The notes under the pieces are model-generated. The model was not told where the DNA came from. It saw nothing but the letters and a program-made list of their open reading frames with translations, and searched no databases. A stretch of 52,888 bases of DNA, taken from NCBI GenBank assembly GCA_000585055.1, contig JEMX01000038.1, forward strand, positions 1 to 52,888. The letters run 5' to 3'. Of this stretch, positions 27,089 through 35,818 are shown one piece after another; positions within the stretch are counted from its first letter, which is position 1, and each line of letters starts with the position of its first letter. The position numbers were made by a program, and so were the translations under genes. Source of the stretch: Candidatus Accumulibacter appositus. GTDB taxonomy: Bacteria > Pseudomonadota > Gammaproteobacteria > Burkholderiales > Rhodocyclaceae.

Positions 27089-27103
27089 TATCACAGTATG
27101 ATA
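27089..27103. promoter_or_regulatory. Possible MarR operator
   Basis: TATCA-CAGTA-TGATA is a perfect 5-bp inverted repeat about 29 bp upstream of the MarR start, in the region shared with the divergent enzyme gene. It is short, so the assignment is tentative. Confidence 0.4.
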
Positions 27104-27216
27104 TGGTTGGCTGGATGGGATGGCAAGTTGCTTGGGCGCGGTGTTTCGCGAACCTCTCCTGGCAACGCAGTCCTTATCCCGCGGTGTCCACAGGCAAAAA
27201 AACTCAACTGAACACG

Positions 27217-28392
27217 ATGACTATCGACCCACATACCCACGGCCTGTCAACACTCTGCATTCACGCTGGCACGCATCTGGACCAGGCGACCGGCGGCGCG
27301 TGCAGCCCCATCTTCACTTCCACGGCCTACGCCTTCCCGAATCCGGCCAACGCGAACATCTACCCGCGTTACTTCAATACGCCCAACCAGCAGGTCTTCA
27401 ATACGCCCAACCAGCAGGTCATCAACCGCAAGCTGGCAGCGCTCGAAAAGGGCGAGGCGGCGCTGGTCTTCGGCTCGGGCATGGCGGCGATCTCCACCTT
27501 GCTCCTTGCGCATCTCAAACCTGGCGATCACGCCATCTTCCAGAATGATCTCTACGGCGGCAGCATGCGGCTGATCAGCAGTGAGCTGCCGCGGCTCGGC
27601 GTGCAGCTTTCCTGGGGGGCGAACGTGGCCGAGTTCGCCGCTGCCTTGCGACCGGAAACACGGCTGATCTACGTTGAATCTCCGTCGAATCCGCTGCTGC
27701 ATTGCATTGATCTGGCCGAACTGGCTGCGCTTGGCAAACGCCACGGCGTCTTGTCCGTCATCGACAACACTTTTGCCACGCCGATCAACCAGAACCCGCT
27801 TGCGCTGGGGATCGATGCGGTCATCCACAGCGCGACCAAGTATCTCAACGGCCACAGCGACGTAAACGCGGGCGTGCTCGTTGCCTCCGCGGAAATCGTC
27901 AACCGCGTGACGGCGAGTGCCGTCAACTTTGGCGGCATGCTCGATGCGCACGCCTGTTCTCAACTGGAACGTGGGCTGAAGACACTGGCCTTGCGTGTGC
28001 AACGTCACAATGAGAATGCCGAGGCGCTGGCAGGTTTCCTTGCCTTGCATCCGGCGGTGTCCAAAGTCAATTATCCCGGCCTGCCCGAACATCCCGAGCA
28101 CGCCATTGCGGCACGCCAGATGCGCGGGTTTGGCGGCATGCTGTCGTTCGAGTTGCGCCGACCGGAGCAGCTGGATCGCTTGTTGAGCCGGCTGCGTATC
28201 GTCATGCCGGCCTTGAGTCTGGGTGGTGTGGAAAGCCTGATTTGCGTTCCTAGCCGCAGCACCCACCGCACCATGACGCCCGCCGAGCGACAGCGTGCCG
28301 GCATCAGCGATGGCCTGCTACGCGTCTCTGCAGGCATCGAGGATGTGCAAGACCTGATCGACGACTTCACCGCTGCACTGGCCATGGAATGA
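27217..28392 (+). CDS. PLP-dependent trans-sulfuration enzyme (Cys/Met metabolism family)
   Basis: Cytoplasmic enzyme of 391 aa, of the cystathionine gamma-synthase/beta-lyase or methionine gamma-lyase type. Family motifs are ALVFGSGMAAISTLLLAHL, QNDLYGG, YVESPSNPLL, VIDNTFATP, the PLP lysine in HSATKYLNGHSDV, and SLGGVESLICVPS near the end. The start at 27217 fits the family N-terminus (LSTLCIHAG). Just after the YPRY segment, where relatives have RYGNPT, an 8-residue unit (FNTPNQQV) occurs twice because of a perfect 24-bp tandem duplication. The exact reaction cannot be told from sequence. Confidence 0.88.
   Translation: MTIDPHTHGLSTLCIHAGTHLDQATGGACSPIFTSTAYAFPNPANANIYPRYFNTPNQQVFNTPNQQVINRKLAALEKGEAALVFGSGMAAISTLLLAHLKPGDHAIFQNDLYGGSMRLISSELPRLGVQLSWGANVAEFAAALRPETRLIYVESPSNPLLHCIDLAELAALGKRHGVLSVIDNTFATPINQNPLALGIDAVIHSATKYLNGHSDVNAGVLVASAEIVNRVTASAVNFGGMLDAHACSQLERGLKTLALRVQRHNENAEALAGFLALHPAVSKVNYPGLPEHPEHAIAARQMRGFGGMLSFELRRPEQLDRLLSRLRIVMPALSLGGVESLICVPSRSTHRTMTPAERQRAGISDGLLRVSAGIEDVQDLIDDFTAALAME
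27373..27420 (+). repeat. 24-bp perfect tandem duplication inside the PLP enzyme gene
   Basis: Two adjacent identical 24-bp units (27373-27396 and 27397-27420) add eight codons in frame (FNTPNQQV) near the substrate-binding loop of the enzyme. Confidence 0.95.
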
Positions 28393-28509
28393 TCGTCGTT
28401 CCCCGGCCTCCACGAGGGAATCTTCCTGGTGAACAGCACTGACAACATGCAGCCGGCCCCATTGATGATCGTCGGCGAGGTGGCATCGTCGGGCCTTGCC
28501 CGCGGACCC

Positions 28510-28543
28510 GCCATGCTGTGCGATTCGCCATGCTGTGCGATTG
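28510..28543 (+). repeat. 17-bp tandem duplication that frameshifts the enzyme I gene
   Basis: GCCATGCTGTGCGATT occurs at 28510-28525 and again at 28527-28542 (period 17). Removing one unit joins the frame starting at GTG 28432 or ATG 28447 (MIVGEVASSGLARGPAMLCD) to the downstream enzyme I frame (CARTQTAVPLRQVS) without a break. With both units present, the upstream frame stops after about 45 codons. Confidence 0.85.
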
Positions 28544-30317
28544 CGCCCGAACGCAGACAGCCGTTCCGCTCCGGCAGGTGAGCGCGGCGGAGGTGCAAGC
28601 TGAGCTCAAGCGTTTCGATGCCGCGGTGCTTGCCGCCGAGGTCAAGCTGCGGGAAGTTCAGGAGAGCGTCCGGCGGACTTTGGGGAAGGACGAGGCGGAG
28701 ATTTTCGAAGCGCAAGTCCTCCTCCTGCGCGACGTGCAACTGCGCGATGCGGTGCGTGCGCTTTGCCTCGAAAAGCGGATGAATGTGGAGGCGGCGGTCG
28801 AAGAAGCGATCAAGCAATTGATGGACTTGTTCGGCCGCCTCGAAGATCCCTACTTCCGCGAGCGTGCCACCGATCTGTACGACGTCGGCAGACGCCTCCT
28901 CGATCACCTGGCGGAAAGCGGACTGCCAGATGTTCCGGTTGTCCACGAGGGATGCGTGATCGTCACCAGCGAAATTCTCGCCTCCGTCGTTGCTCGCCTG
29001 GAAGGCCAGGGCGTGCGTGGCTTGATTGTCGAGAAAGGCGGCCTCACCGCGCACGCCACCATCCTTGCCCGCTCGCTCGGCATCCCCACGCTCGTACAGG
29101 TGCCGGAAGCGACCGCGAAGATCCGTGCCGGCGATCTGGTGATCGTCGATGCTCTGGCCGGACGCGCCTTCATCAATCCCCAGGCCGAAATCCTGCGCAA
29201 GTACGATCAACTGGACGCGAACCTGAAAGTTCACCAGGGCGTCCTGAAGGGCTTGATTGACCTGCCGACGGTCACACACGATGGCGTCGAAATCAAGCTC
29301 TGTGCCAACATCGGCCAGACCGCCGACGCGCTGGCGGCGGCGAACGTCAAGGCTGATGGGGTCGGACTGTATCGCACGGAGTTCGTCTTCCTGGTCCAGG
29401 ATCACTTCCCTTCCGAAGACGAGCAGTACCAGTTCTACCGCGCCACGGCGGAGCACCTGCAACCGGCGCAAACGGTGATCCGCGTTCTCGATGTCGGCAG
29501 TGACAAACCGCTAAGCTATTTCCCGCTGCCACGCGAAGCCAACCCGGCCATGGGCTTTCGGGGTATCAGGCTGCTGCTCGCGCATCCCAGCCTGCTGCAC
29601 ACGCAACTGCGGGCCATCCTTCGCCTGAGCGCGACGCATTCGGTCGCCATTCTCCTGCCGATGATCGACGGCATCGACGAATTGCGCGCGGCCAAAGCGG
29701 CGATCGAAAGGGCCAAGGCGGAACTCGCCGCCGCCGGCCTGTCGTTCAATCATCGCATCCCGATTGGTGCCATGATCGAAACGCCGTCCGCGGCGCTTCT
29801 CGTCCGGTACTTGGCCGACGAGGTCGATTTCTTCAGTGTCGGCACCAACGACCTCGTCCAGTTCCTGCTGGCGGCTGACCGGATTCGTGGAGAAATGCCA
29901 TCCACCTATGACCCCTTGCATCCGGCGGTCATCCAGCTGCTCGCCAAGCTGGCGACGGTGGCCAGGGGCAAAGGAACGCCGATCTCCTTGTGCGGCGAAA
30001 TTGCCAGCGACCCCAGCTATACAAGCCTCTTGATCGGCCTTGGCTTCCGAAGCTTCAGTGTCAGTCCCGGCCGGCTTCTGGACATCAAGCACGCAATTCG
30101 CACGACCGGCGTGCAACAAGCAGAAAACCTGGCTGAAGAAGTTCTGTTGCTGTGCTCGACGCGCGACATCAAGGCGCGGGTGCAGGACGATTGGAACCGC
30201 CGCAGGCCGGTATCCTCCCCCGAGATTGTCCCGCGCTGTTCGTATGTCGCCCGCTTCAGCGAACGCCACCCCGAATTCGCCGACCTGGTCGACCGCCGGG
30301 ACGGAGACCTGAACTAA
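28530..30317 (+). CDS. ptsI: PTS enzyme I (phosphoenolpyruvate-protein phosphotransferase), N-terminus frameshifted
   Basis: Cytoplasmic enzyme that takes phosphate from PEP and passes it to HPr. Motifs seen: phospho-histidine region GGLTAHATILARSLGIPT, PEP-binding GLYRTEFVFL, ANPAMGFRGIRLLLAHP, DFFSVGTNDLVQFLLAADR and catalytic Cys in SLCGEIASDP. The intact start would be at 28432 or 28447, but a 17-bp duplication breaks the frame. The continuous part can begin at ATG 28530 (595 aa) or GTG 28518, losing about 28 residues of the N-terminal swivel domain. It could still be made by re-initiation, or the gene may be inactive. HPr and EII genes are not in the window. Confidence 0.82.
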   Translation: MLCDCARTQTAVPLRQVSAAEVQAELKRFDAAVLAAEVKLREVQESVRRTLGKDEAEIFEAQVLLLRDVQLRDAVRALCLEKRMNVEAAVEEAIKQLMDLFGRLEDPYFRERATDLYDVGRRLLDHLAESGLPDVPVVHEGCVIVTSEILASVVARLEGQGVRGLIVEKGGLTAHATILARSLGIPTLVQVPEATAKIRAGDLVIVDALAGRAFINPQAEILRKYDQLDANLKVHQGVLKGLIDLPTVTHDGVEIKLCANIGQTADALAAANVKADGVGLYRTEFVFLVQDHFPSEDEQYQFYRATAEHLQPAQTVIRVLDVGSDKPLSYFPLPREANPAMGFRGIRLLLAHPSLLHTQLRAILRLSATHSVAILLPMIDGIDELRAAKAAIERAKAELAAAGLSFNHRIPIGAMIETPSAALLVRYLADEVDFFSVGTNDLVQFLLAADRIRGEMPSTYDPLHPAVIQLLAKLATVARGKGTPISLCGEIASDPSYTSLLIGLGFRSFSVSPGRLLDIKHAIRTTGVQQAENLAEEVLLLCSTRDIKARVQDDWNRRRPVSSPEIVPRCSYVARFSERHPEFADLVDRRDGDLN

Positions 30318-30342
30318 CGGTCATGACTTTCATGACCGTTTT
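30316..30342 (+). terminator. Intrinsic terminator overlapping the enzyme I stop codon
   Basis: AACGGTCATGA-CTT-TCATGACCGTT is a perfect 11-bp stem with a 3-nt loop, ending in TTTT. It starts inside the TAA stop codon. The same arm (AACGGTCATGAC) recurs at 40794 and, shortened, at 40917. Confidence 0.8.
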
Positions 30343-30374
30343 CCCCCTCTTCTCTTGCCGTGGGGATTGCGGCT

Positions 30375-30429
30375 TGCACGCCGGAATCGTTCGCCGGGCA
30401 GGGAGCATGCTCCCTGAATTCCCCGCCTC
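30375..30429 (+). repeat. 55-bp dispersed repeat, copy 1
   Basis: The sequence starts TGCACGCCGGAATCGTTCG and contains the 18-bp palindrome CAGGGAGCATGCTCCCTG. It matches copy 2 at 50491-50545 (opposite strand) at 54 of 55 positions. It lies 57 bp after a gene stop, in the same orientation relative to the gene as copy 2. Confidence 0.9.
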
Positions 30430-30454
30430 ACCCCGCGAGGGGAGAAGGGAGCGT

Positions 30455-30479
30455 CGTGAGTCGCTTGCGCGACTTTCAC
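30455..30479 (+). repeat. Intergenic hairpin repeat (GTGAGTCGC family), copy 1
   Basis: CGTGAGTCGCTTGCGCGACTTTCAC, preceded by a CCCCGCGAGGGGAGAAGGGAG segment, forms a stem with one bulge. Related copies lie at 40889-40913, 44350-44375 and 48029-48053. It directly follows the 55-bp repeat. Confidence 0.8.
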
Positions 30480-30597
30480 AGTAAGGCAATTGCGTCGGGT
30501 CGGGGTGTCTTGACGCCGGACCCATGGCGTCGTTGCGGCAGCACTTACGAATGCTGTCTTTCCTGAAAATGCCGGCCCACAAGGAACGGAGGATTGC

Positions 30598-31182
30598 GTG
30601 AACGAGATCGTTTCACAACTGCTCGAAGAGCATCGAAACCTGGGGAAACTGGTCGGACTGCTGGATCGCCTTCCTGTTGACACGACTGATCCGAAGCTCG
30701 ACGAGATCACGCTGCTGGTTGACGTCTTTTCTTACCTGACTTGCTTCCCGGATGTCCGTCATCACCCGGTCGAAGACCGAATCGTCGCCAGTCTTCTCGC
30801 CAAGAATGCGCTGTCGATCGACACCGCTGACGAAATCGACAGGCAACATCGTGTACTGGCCAGGCAGGGCACGGACTTGATGCGCGACCTTGAATCGGCT
30901 GCCCGTGAGGAAACCACCTCCTGGCAAGCTGCTGCAGATAGCGCCCGACTCTACGCTGAACGCCTTCGTCACAATATGGCGGTCGAAGAGCTCGCCGTCT
31001 TTCCCGTGGCTGAAAAGCGCCTTGGCGACGCCGATTGGCGTGCGATTGCCGCTCTATCGACAGTCGAGCCGGAAGATCCCCTCTTTGTTTCGCGGACCGA
31101 GAAACGCTTCGCCGACCTGCGTAGAGTGATCGCTACAGAAGCAGATTGCGACTGTTTCGAGAATCCCGAAGCAGAGAGGTGA
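30598..31182 (+). CDS. Hemerythrin-like (HHE) protein
   Basis: Helical di-iron-type protein of 194 aa. Ligand-type residues: EEHRNLGKLVGLL near residue 10, HHPVEDRIVASLL near 54, DRQHRVLARQG near 81 and HNMAVEELAVFPV near 124. The GTG start at 30598 has CGGAGG 8 nt upstream. A Cys-containing tail (ADCDCFENPE) ends the protein. It differs in sequence from the hemerythrin at 25598-26146. Being upstream of nsrR and qNOR, it may take part in NO or iron-centre protection (inference). Confidence 0.85.
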   Translation: MNEIVSQLLEEHRNLGKLVGLLDRLPVDTTDPKLDEITLLVDVFSYLTCFPDVRHHPVEDRIVASLLAKNALSIDTADEIDRQHRVLARQGTDLMRDLESAAREETTSWQAAADSARLYAERLRHNMAVEELAVFPVAEKRLGDADWRAIAALSTVEPEDPLFVSRTEKRFADLRRVIATEADCDCFENPEAER

Positions 31183-31486
31183 TTGTCGACCGAGGTGCTC
31201 GTTTCACGATCTCTCAGCGAGGGCTTCCCCTTTGTCGGCAGAGCACCTGTCTGACACGGCATGACTAGTGTAGTTGTGCGCGGGCTCCTTGCACCAATCG
31301 TTATCGGCGCTGGACCGGGACACGTCAAGAGGCCACTTAAGCCGGGCGTAAGCGAACGGCACATCCGCGGGTGGCACCACGAATCTGGCGGCGTGTTGGC
31401 GTCGCCGTATCGCCGCGCCGAGCGGCGCACATGCTGACAGACTCCCAGCTCGGCCCGGCAACGGTCATTTTCGCGGGAGTTCTGTC
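31183..31486. other. Intergenic region without a supported gene
   Basis: I see no convincing gene or terminator between the hemerythrin gene and the cupin-like fragment. Confidence 0.5.
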
Positions 31487-31714
31487 ATGGCCCTATCTCA
31501 CGCCAATTCCGGCGATCTGGTTAACATCAACGATGCCGCGGCCGTGCTCGCCAGCAACACGTTAGCGACGCTGGTTCGCGATGATCATATCGAGATCTTC
31601 CGCCTGGTCCTGAGCGCCGGAGCACACATGCAGCACCGCCGGACTTACACCAGCGGGCGCTCTGCGGTAGAGTGCGCATCCTGTCCCTTGACGTCGTCGA
31701 GGGGCAGGGCTTGA
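31487..31714 (+). pseudogene. Cupin-like protein fragment
   Basis: The first 50 codons (MALSHANSGDLVNINDA ... HIEIFRLVLSAGAHMQHR) resemble the start of small cupin proteins (MALPHAxxGEVxD ... LEVIRLVLPAGxxMPxHR). The similarity then disappears; a neighbouring frame offers CGRVRILSLDVVEG, suggesting a frameshift. A GGGAG site precedes the ATG. This is probably a decayed gene of about 75 codons that ends just before nsrR. Confidence 0.4.
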
Positions 31715-31756
31715 CCGCCAGCCATGGCGATGACAACGGGCGACCCGAAAACGGCC

Positions 31757-32206
31757 ATGCACATTACCCAGCACACCGACTACGCACTGCGCGCACTGAT
31801 CTTCCTCGGGACCAATGAGGACCGTCTGGTGACCATCCAGGAAATCGCGGACCGCTTTTCCGTGTCGCGTAACCACCTGATGAAGGTCGTCAGTGGCTTG
31901 ATCCGTGGCGGTTTTGTCGAAGGCTTGCGTGGCAAGGGGGGTGGCTTGCGACTGGCGCGTCCGGCGGCGACCATCGTCGTCGGCCATGTCGTCCGTCACA
32001 TGGAGTCGGGCATGGAACTGGTCGAGTGCTTCGGCCCGAACTGTGCCTGCATTCTCGATCCCGATTGCCAGTTGAAGCTTGCGCTTTCAAACGCACTGGC
32101 GGCCTTTCTCAAGGTCCTCGACGGCGTAACGCTCGTCGATCTGCTGGGCAAGAGCGAACGCGTGATCCTGCACGTCCTGCAAGCTTCGGCGCTTCCTTCC
32201 AGGTAA
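31757..32206 (+). CDS. nsrR: NsrR-type Rrf2-family NO-sensing repressor
   Basis: Protein of 149 aa from the ATG at 31757, which gives the usual family start (MHITQHTDYALRALIFL); ATGs at 31724 and 31730 would add up to 11 residues. A winged helix (TIQEIADRFSVSRNHLMKVV) precedes the cysteine cluster C-x4-C-x-C-x5-C in VECFGPNCACILDPDC, which in NsrR binds an NO-sensitive Fe-S cluster. It sits directly before qNOR on the same strand, with a perfect NsrR-like operator between the two genes. It should repress qNOR until NO damages its cluster. Confidence 0.88.
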   Translation: MHITQHTDYALRALIFLGTNEDRLVTIQEIADRFSVSRNHLMKVVSGLIRGGFVEGLRGKGGGLRLARPAATIVVGHVVRHMESGMELVECFGPNCACILDPDCQLKLALSNALAAFLKVLDGVTLVDLLGKSERVILHVLQASALPSR

Positions 32207-32299
32207 GTTCTTCGTCCTTCTGCAATTGGCAGCAGTCGCGCCGCCTCTGCATACTCTGACTCGGTGATTTGTAAGAGGTACGTAGCTTGCATCTTCTAA

Positions 32300-32322
32300 A
32301 AGAGGCATTTACAATGCCTCTT
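32300..32322 (+). promoter_or_regulatory. NsrR-like operator upstream of qNOR
   Basis: AAGAGGCATT-TAC-AATGCCTCTT is a perfect 10-bp inverted repeat with 3-bp centre. It matches the known NsrR pattern of two 11-bp AAGATGCATTT-like arms around one base. It lies 66 bp before the qNOR start, where it would cover the promoter. Confidence 0.8.
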
Positions 32323-32387
32323 AATGGATTTTGCCTCGGTCTCGTTCTCTTCAACTGCTGTCACCGACATCGTAAAGGAGCTTCATC

Positions 32388-34670
32388 ATGCAAAACACAC
32401 GCAGGCTTTGGATCTGGCTGGCGCTGATCTGCTTGCTCTCATTCGCCGCTCTGGGCTGGGTTGGCCGCGAAATATTTGTGCACGCACCGCCGATTCCGAA
32501 ACAGGTGGTGAGCAGCCAGGGCGACGCCCTGTTCTCGGAAGGGCAGGTGCAACGCGGTCAGGAAGCATGGCTGGCTGGCGGTGGCCAGCAACTGGGCTCG
32601 GTCTGGGGACACGGCAGCTATCTGGCGCCGGACTGGTCGGCCGACTGGCTGCATCGAGAGGCAATCGCGCTGCGCGAAATCTGGGCGCAGCGCGATTTAG
32701 GCGTCGCTTTCGCGCACCTGCAGCCTAGCCAGCAGGCGCAACTCGACGCCCGCCTGAAGACCGAGATGCGCCGCAATACCTACGACGCGACGAGCGGCGT
32801 GATCACTTTGAGCGCCGATCGCGCAGCGGCAGTGGCGAAGGTGGCGCAGCACTACATCGATCTTTTTGGTATCGATCCTGGGCTGGACGCATTACGCGAG
32901 CAGTTCGCGATGCCAGCCAATATCCTGCGCGACGCCGCTGACCGCCAAGCGCTGGCAGCCTTCTTCTTCTGGAGCGCGTGGTCGGCAGCGACCGACCGTC
33001 CGGGAGAAAATCAGTTGAGCTACACCAGCAACTGGCCGCACGAGCCGCTGGTCGGCAACACCCCGACCGCCGGCACCGGCATCTGGTCGATCGCCAGCGT
33101 GATTCTCATGCTCGGCGCGATCGCGGCGATGATCTTCTTCCACTCGACCGCTCACGAAGCAGGCGATCCGACGCCGCCACGGGCCGACCCGCTATTCAAC
33201 ATGAAGGTGACGCCGTCGATGCTGGCCACCAGGAAGTACTTCTATGTGGTCATTGCACTGATTCTCGCGCAGGTCGGCATGGGCGTCATCACCGCACACT
33301 ATGCCGTCGAGGGGACGAGCTTTTTCGGCTTTCCTCTCGCCGAAATCCTGCCGTTCACCGTTAGCCGCACGATACATACCCAGTTCGCCGTGTTGTGGAT
33401 TGCCACCGCCTGGCTGGCAACGGGACTCTACATCGCACCGGCGATTTCCGGGAGTGAACCGAAGTTCCAGCGCCTCGGTGTCAATGTGCTTTTCTACGCC
33501 TTGTTGCTGATCGTCGCCGGGTCTACGGTCACCGGTTGGCTGGGCACTCTCCAGAACCTGGGCAACGACTACAGCTTCTGGATCGGCAACCAGGGCCTGG
33601 AGTACACCAGCATGGGCCGTGTCTGGCAGATCCTGCTCTTCGTCGGCCTGCTGATCTGGGTCGGTCTGCTCGGTCGCGCTCTGATGCCCGCTTTGCGTAC
33701 ACCATCCGAAAGCCGCGGCCTGATCGCCATGGTCTTCCTCGCCGCAATGTGCATCGGCGGCTTCTATGCCACCTCGCTGGCCTGGGGTCAGCAGACACAC
33801 TACGCGATGATCGAATACTGGCGCTGGTGGCTGGTCCACCTGTGGGTCGAAGGCTTCTTCGAGGTCTTTGCCACCGCCGTCATCGCGCTGCTGTTCACTC
33901 GTCTTGGCCTGATCCGTGCGGCAACCGCCAACAGCGCGATCATCCTGGAAACCATCGTCTTCATGTTCGGCGGCATTCTCGGCACCCTGCACCACCTGTA
34001 CTTCACGGGCACGCCGACGTCGGTGATCGCCATCGGCGCCATGTTCTCGGCCCTGGAAGTCGTACCACTGGCCATGATCGGCGTCGAAGCATGGCGCAAC
34101 TATCAGCGTTCGCAGGCCGCCCCCTGGGTGCAGGCGTACAAGTGGCCGATTCTGTGCTTCATCGCCGTTGGCTTCTGGAACGTCGTCGGCGCTGGCCTCC
34201 TGGGCTTCACGCTGAATACGCCGATTGCTCTTTACTACATGCAGGGAATGAACATGACCGCAGCGCACGGTCATGCGGCTCTGTTTGGCGTTTATGGAAT
34301 GCTCGGCATCGGTCTGCTGCTGTTCTGTCTGCGTGGTCTCTCGGAGCGTGCGGCGTGGTCCGACAAGTTGCTCGCGCTGACCTTCTGGTCACTCAACATC
34401 GGTCTGGCGATGATGGTCTTCATGTCGCTCGTGCCGGCCGGTATCTACCAGGCGTGGGCCAGCATCAGCGAGGGAGTGTGGTTTGCGCGTTCGCCGGCTT
34501 TCGTGCATTCGTCGTGGATGGAAACCTTCGTCTGGTTGCGCGTCCCGGGAGACATCGTTTTTGCTCTCGGTACGCTGTGCCTGGCCGTTTTCGCTGGGCG
34601 CTTGCTGATCGTCCGGCGTAGTCCGGCAGCTGTCGCCAGCGCCAACGCGTTTGCCGGCAAGACGATGTAG
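32388..34670 (+). CDS. norZ: Quinol-dependent nitric oxide reductase (qNOR)
   Basis: Single-subunit inner-membrane enzyme, 760 aa, reducing 2 NO to N2O with electrons from quinol. A membrane anchor is followed by the N-terminal extension typical of qNOR (residues about 40-220: GQEAWLAGGGQQLGSVWGHG, NTYDATSGVI). The heme-copper-oxidase-like core then follows. Ligand histidines are visible in SRTIHTQFAVLW, HLWVEGFFEVFATA (His plus the conserved Glu), LGTLHHLYFTG and TAAHGHAALFGVYG. AAGGAG sits 7 nt before the ATG. There are no norQ/norD genes. Control by NsrR is likely. Together with NirS 1.6 kb downstream it completes nitrite to N2O. Confidence 0.95.
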   Translation: MQNTRRLWIWLALICLLSFAALGWVGREIFVHAPPIPKQVVSSQGDALFSEGQVQRGQEAWLAGGGQQLGSVWGHGSYLAPDWSADWLHREAIALREIWAQRDLGVAFAHLQPSQQAQLDARLKTEMRRNTYDATSGVITLSADRAAAVAKVAQHYIDLFGIDPGLDALREQFAMPANILRDAADRQALAAFFFWSAWSAATDRPGENQLSYTSNWPHEPLVGNTPTAGTGIWSIASVILMLGAIAAMIFFHSTAHEAGDPTPPRADPLFNMKVTPSMLATRKYFYVVIALILAQVGMGVITAHYAVEGTSFFGFPLAEILPFTVSRTIHTQFAVLWIATAWLATGLYIAPAISGSEPKFQRLGVNVLFYALLLIVAGSTVTGWLGTLQNLGNDYSFWIGNQGLEYTSMGRVWQILLFVGLLIWVGLLGRALMPALRTPSESRGLIAMVFLAAMCIGGFYATSLAWGQQTHYAMIEYWRWWLVHLWVEGFFEVFATAVIALLFTRLGLIRAATANSAIILETIVFMFGGILGTLHHLYFTGTPTSVIAIGAMFSALEVVPLAMIGVEAWRNYQRSQAAPWVQAYKWPILCFIAVGFWNVVGAGLLGFTLNTPIALYYMQGMNMTAAHGHAALFGVYGMLGIGLLLFCLRGLSERAAWSDKLLALTFWSLNIGLAMMVFMSLVPAGIYQAWASISEGVWFARSPAFVHSSWMETFVWLRVPGDIVFALGTLCLAVFAGRLLIVRRSPAAVASANAFAGKTM

Positions 34671-34972
34671 GACTGGATCAGGTGAGAGCTCGCGGGGCGA
34701 GGGTCGGTGGCCCTTGCTCCGCACGTCCGTCTGCCGTTGTACAACCAATCCGCACGGCGCGAGACCACCAGACCATGCCAAACGCCGCGGCCAGCCCGAG
34801 AAAGCGCGGCATCGAGACGGAGCCCATCGTCGACCCGGAGGCCAAGGTCTATCCACGCTCAACAGAGGTTGTGGTGGGAGGGATCATCGGCTGGAACCGG
34901 CGATGCCAACGGTCAAAGGTGCCAAGAGCGCCTAGGGTAGGGCCGTGGCGGGCACCGGAGCCTGTTCCTGCC
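34671..34972. other. Intergenic region without a supported gene
   Basis: The stretch between the qNOR and ferredoxin-NADP reductase stops contains a short plus-strand frame from ATG 34774 (PNAAASPRKRGIETEPIVDP) that runs into the reductase gene. I do not recognise it, and it lacks a convincing ribosome site. Confidence 0.5.
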
Positions 34973-35818
34973 CTACCAGTATTTTTCGAAAGCCATCTCA
35001 CCGAGCACCCCACGCCGCGTGGTTCGAAAGCCGCGCTCGCTGAACAGAGCACGCAGCTCGCGAGACATTTCCGGGTTGCCGCAGACCATGACCCGTGAGT
35101 GTTCCGGATCGAGGTCCACGCCGGCGGCCGTGGTGAGGCTGCCGTCCGCCAGCAAGGCGGGAATGCGTTGCGACAAGTGCGTTACGCCGGGCTCGCGAGT
35201 CACCACTGGCAGGTACTGCAAGCGTGCAGCTGCGGTCGCCGCCTTGCTCTCCCGCGCCAAGCGCTCGAGTTCTTCGGCATAGGCGAGCTCCGCAGCACGG
35301 CGGACGCTGTGCACGACGACGATCCGGGAAAAGGCGGCCCACACGCCCGCGTCGCGAAGCATCGACAGGTAGGGACCGAGCCCCGAGCCGCTGGCTATCA
35401 GCCAGAGATCGCTGCCGGGCGCGAGGGCGTCGAGCGTCAGGAAGCCATAGCTTGCCTTTTCGACTTCCACGGGATCGCCAACTCGGCAGTCGTCCAGCCG
35501 GCGGGAGAAATCGCCGCCAGCCACCAAGGTACAGAAGAACTCGAGATGCGCGTCGGCCGGCGCAGAGGTGATCGATAGGGGTCGGAATATCGTCGGACCC
35601 GAGGGTGCCGGCAGGCCCAGGCGCGCGTAATGCCCGGGAGTAAAGCGGAATCGACTGTCTCGCGTCACTCGAAGCGACAGCAAACTGGGGGTCCAGCGGT
35701 GTATCCAGACAACTTCCTGTGGCGTGGCTGCCGCTGGCGCTCGTGCAGCCGTTCCGCTCGGCGCGGCACTCTCGGCGACGGGTGTGCTGGAATTCGAGGG
35801 GTCAGCGGGAGAAGTCAT
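34973..35818 (-). CDS. fpr: Ferredoxin-NADP(+) reductase family protein
   Basis: FAD-dependent oxidoreductase of 281 aa. The FAD motif is IFRPLSITSAP, the NADP-binding part is LIASGSGLGPYLSMLRD and VMVCGNPEMSREL, and the end is MAFEKYW, as in bacterial Fpr. The first 35 residues are a Ser/Ala/Pro-rich extension. I chose the ATG at 35818; upstream codons in the same frame look non-coding. It is divergent from nirS, with one FNR-type box in the shared 471-bp region. It may supply reduced ferredoxin or flavodoxin during anaerobic growth (inference). Confidence 0.85.
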   Translation of the reverse strand: MTSPADPSNSSTPVAESAAPSGTAARAPAAATPQEVVWIHRWTPSLLSLRVTRDSRFRFTPGHYARLGLPAPSGPTIFRPLSITSAPADAHLEFFCTLVAGGDFSRRLDDCRVGDPVEVEKASYGFLTLDALAPGSDLWLIASGSGLGPYLSMLRDAGVWAAFSRIVVVHSVRRAAELAYAEELERLARESKAATAAARLQYLPVVTREPGVTHLSQRIPALLADGSLTTAAGVDLDPEHSRVMVCGNPEMSRELRALFSERGFRTTRRGVLGEMAFEKYW

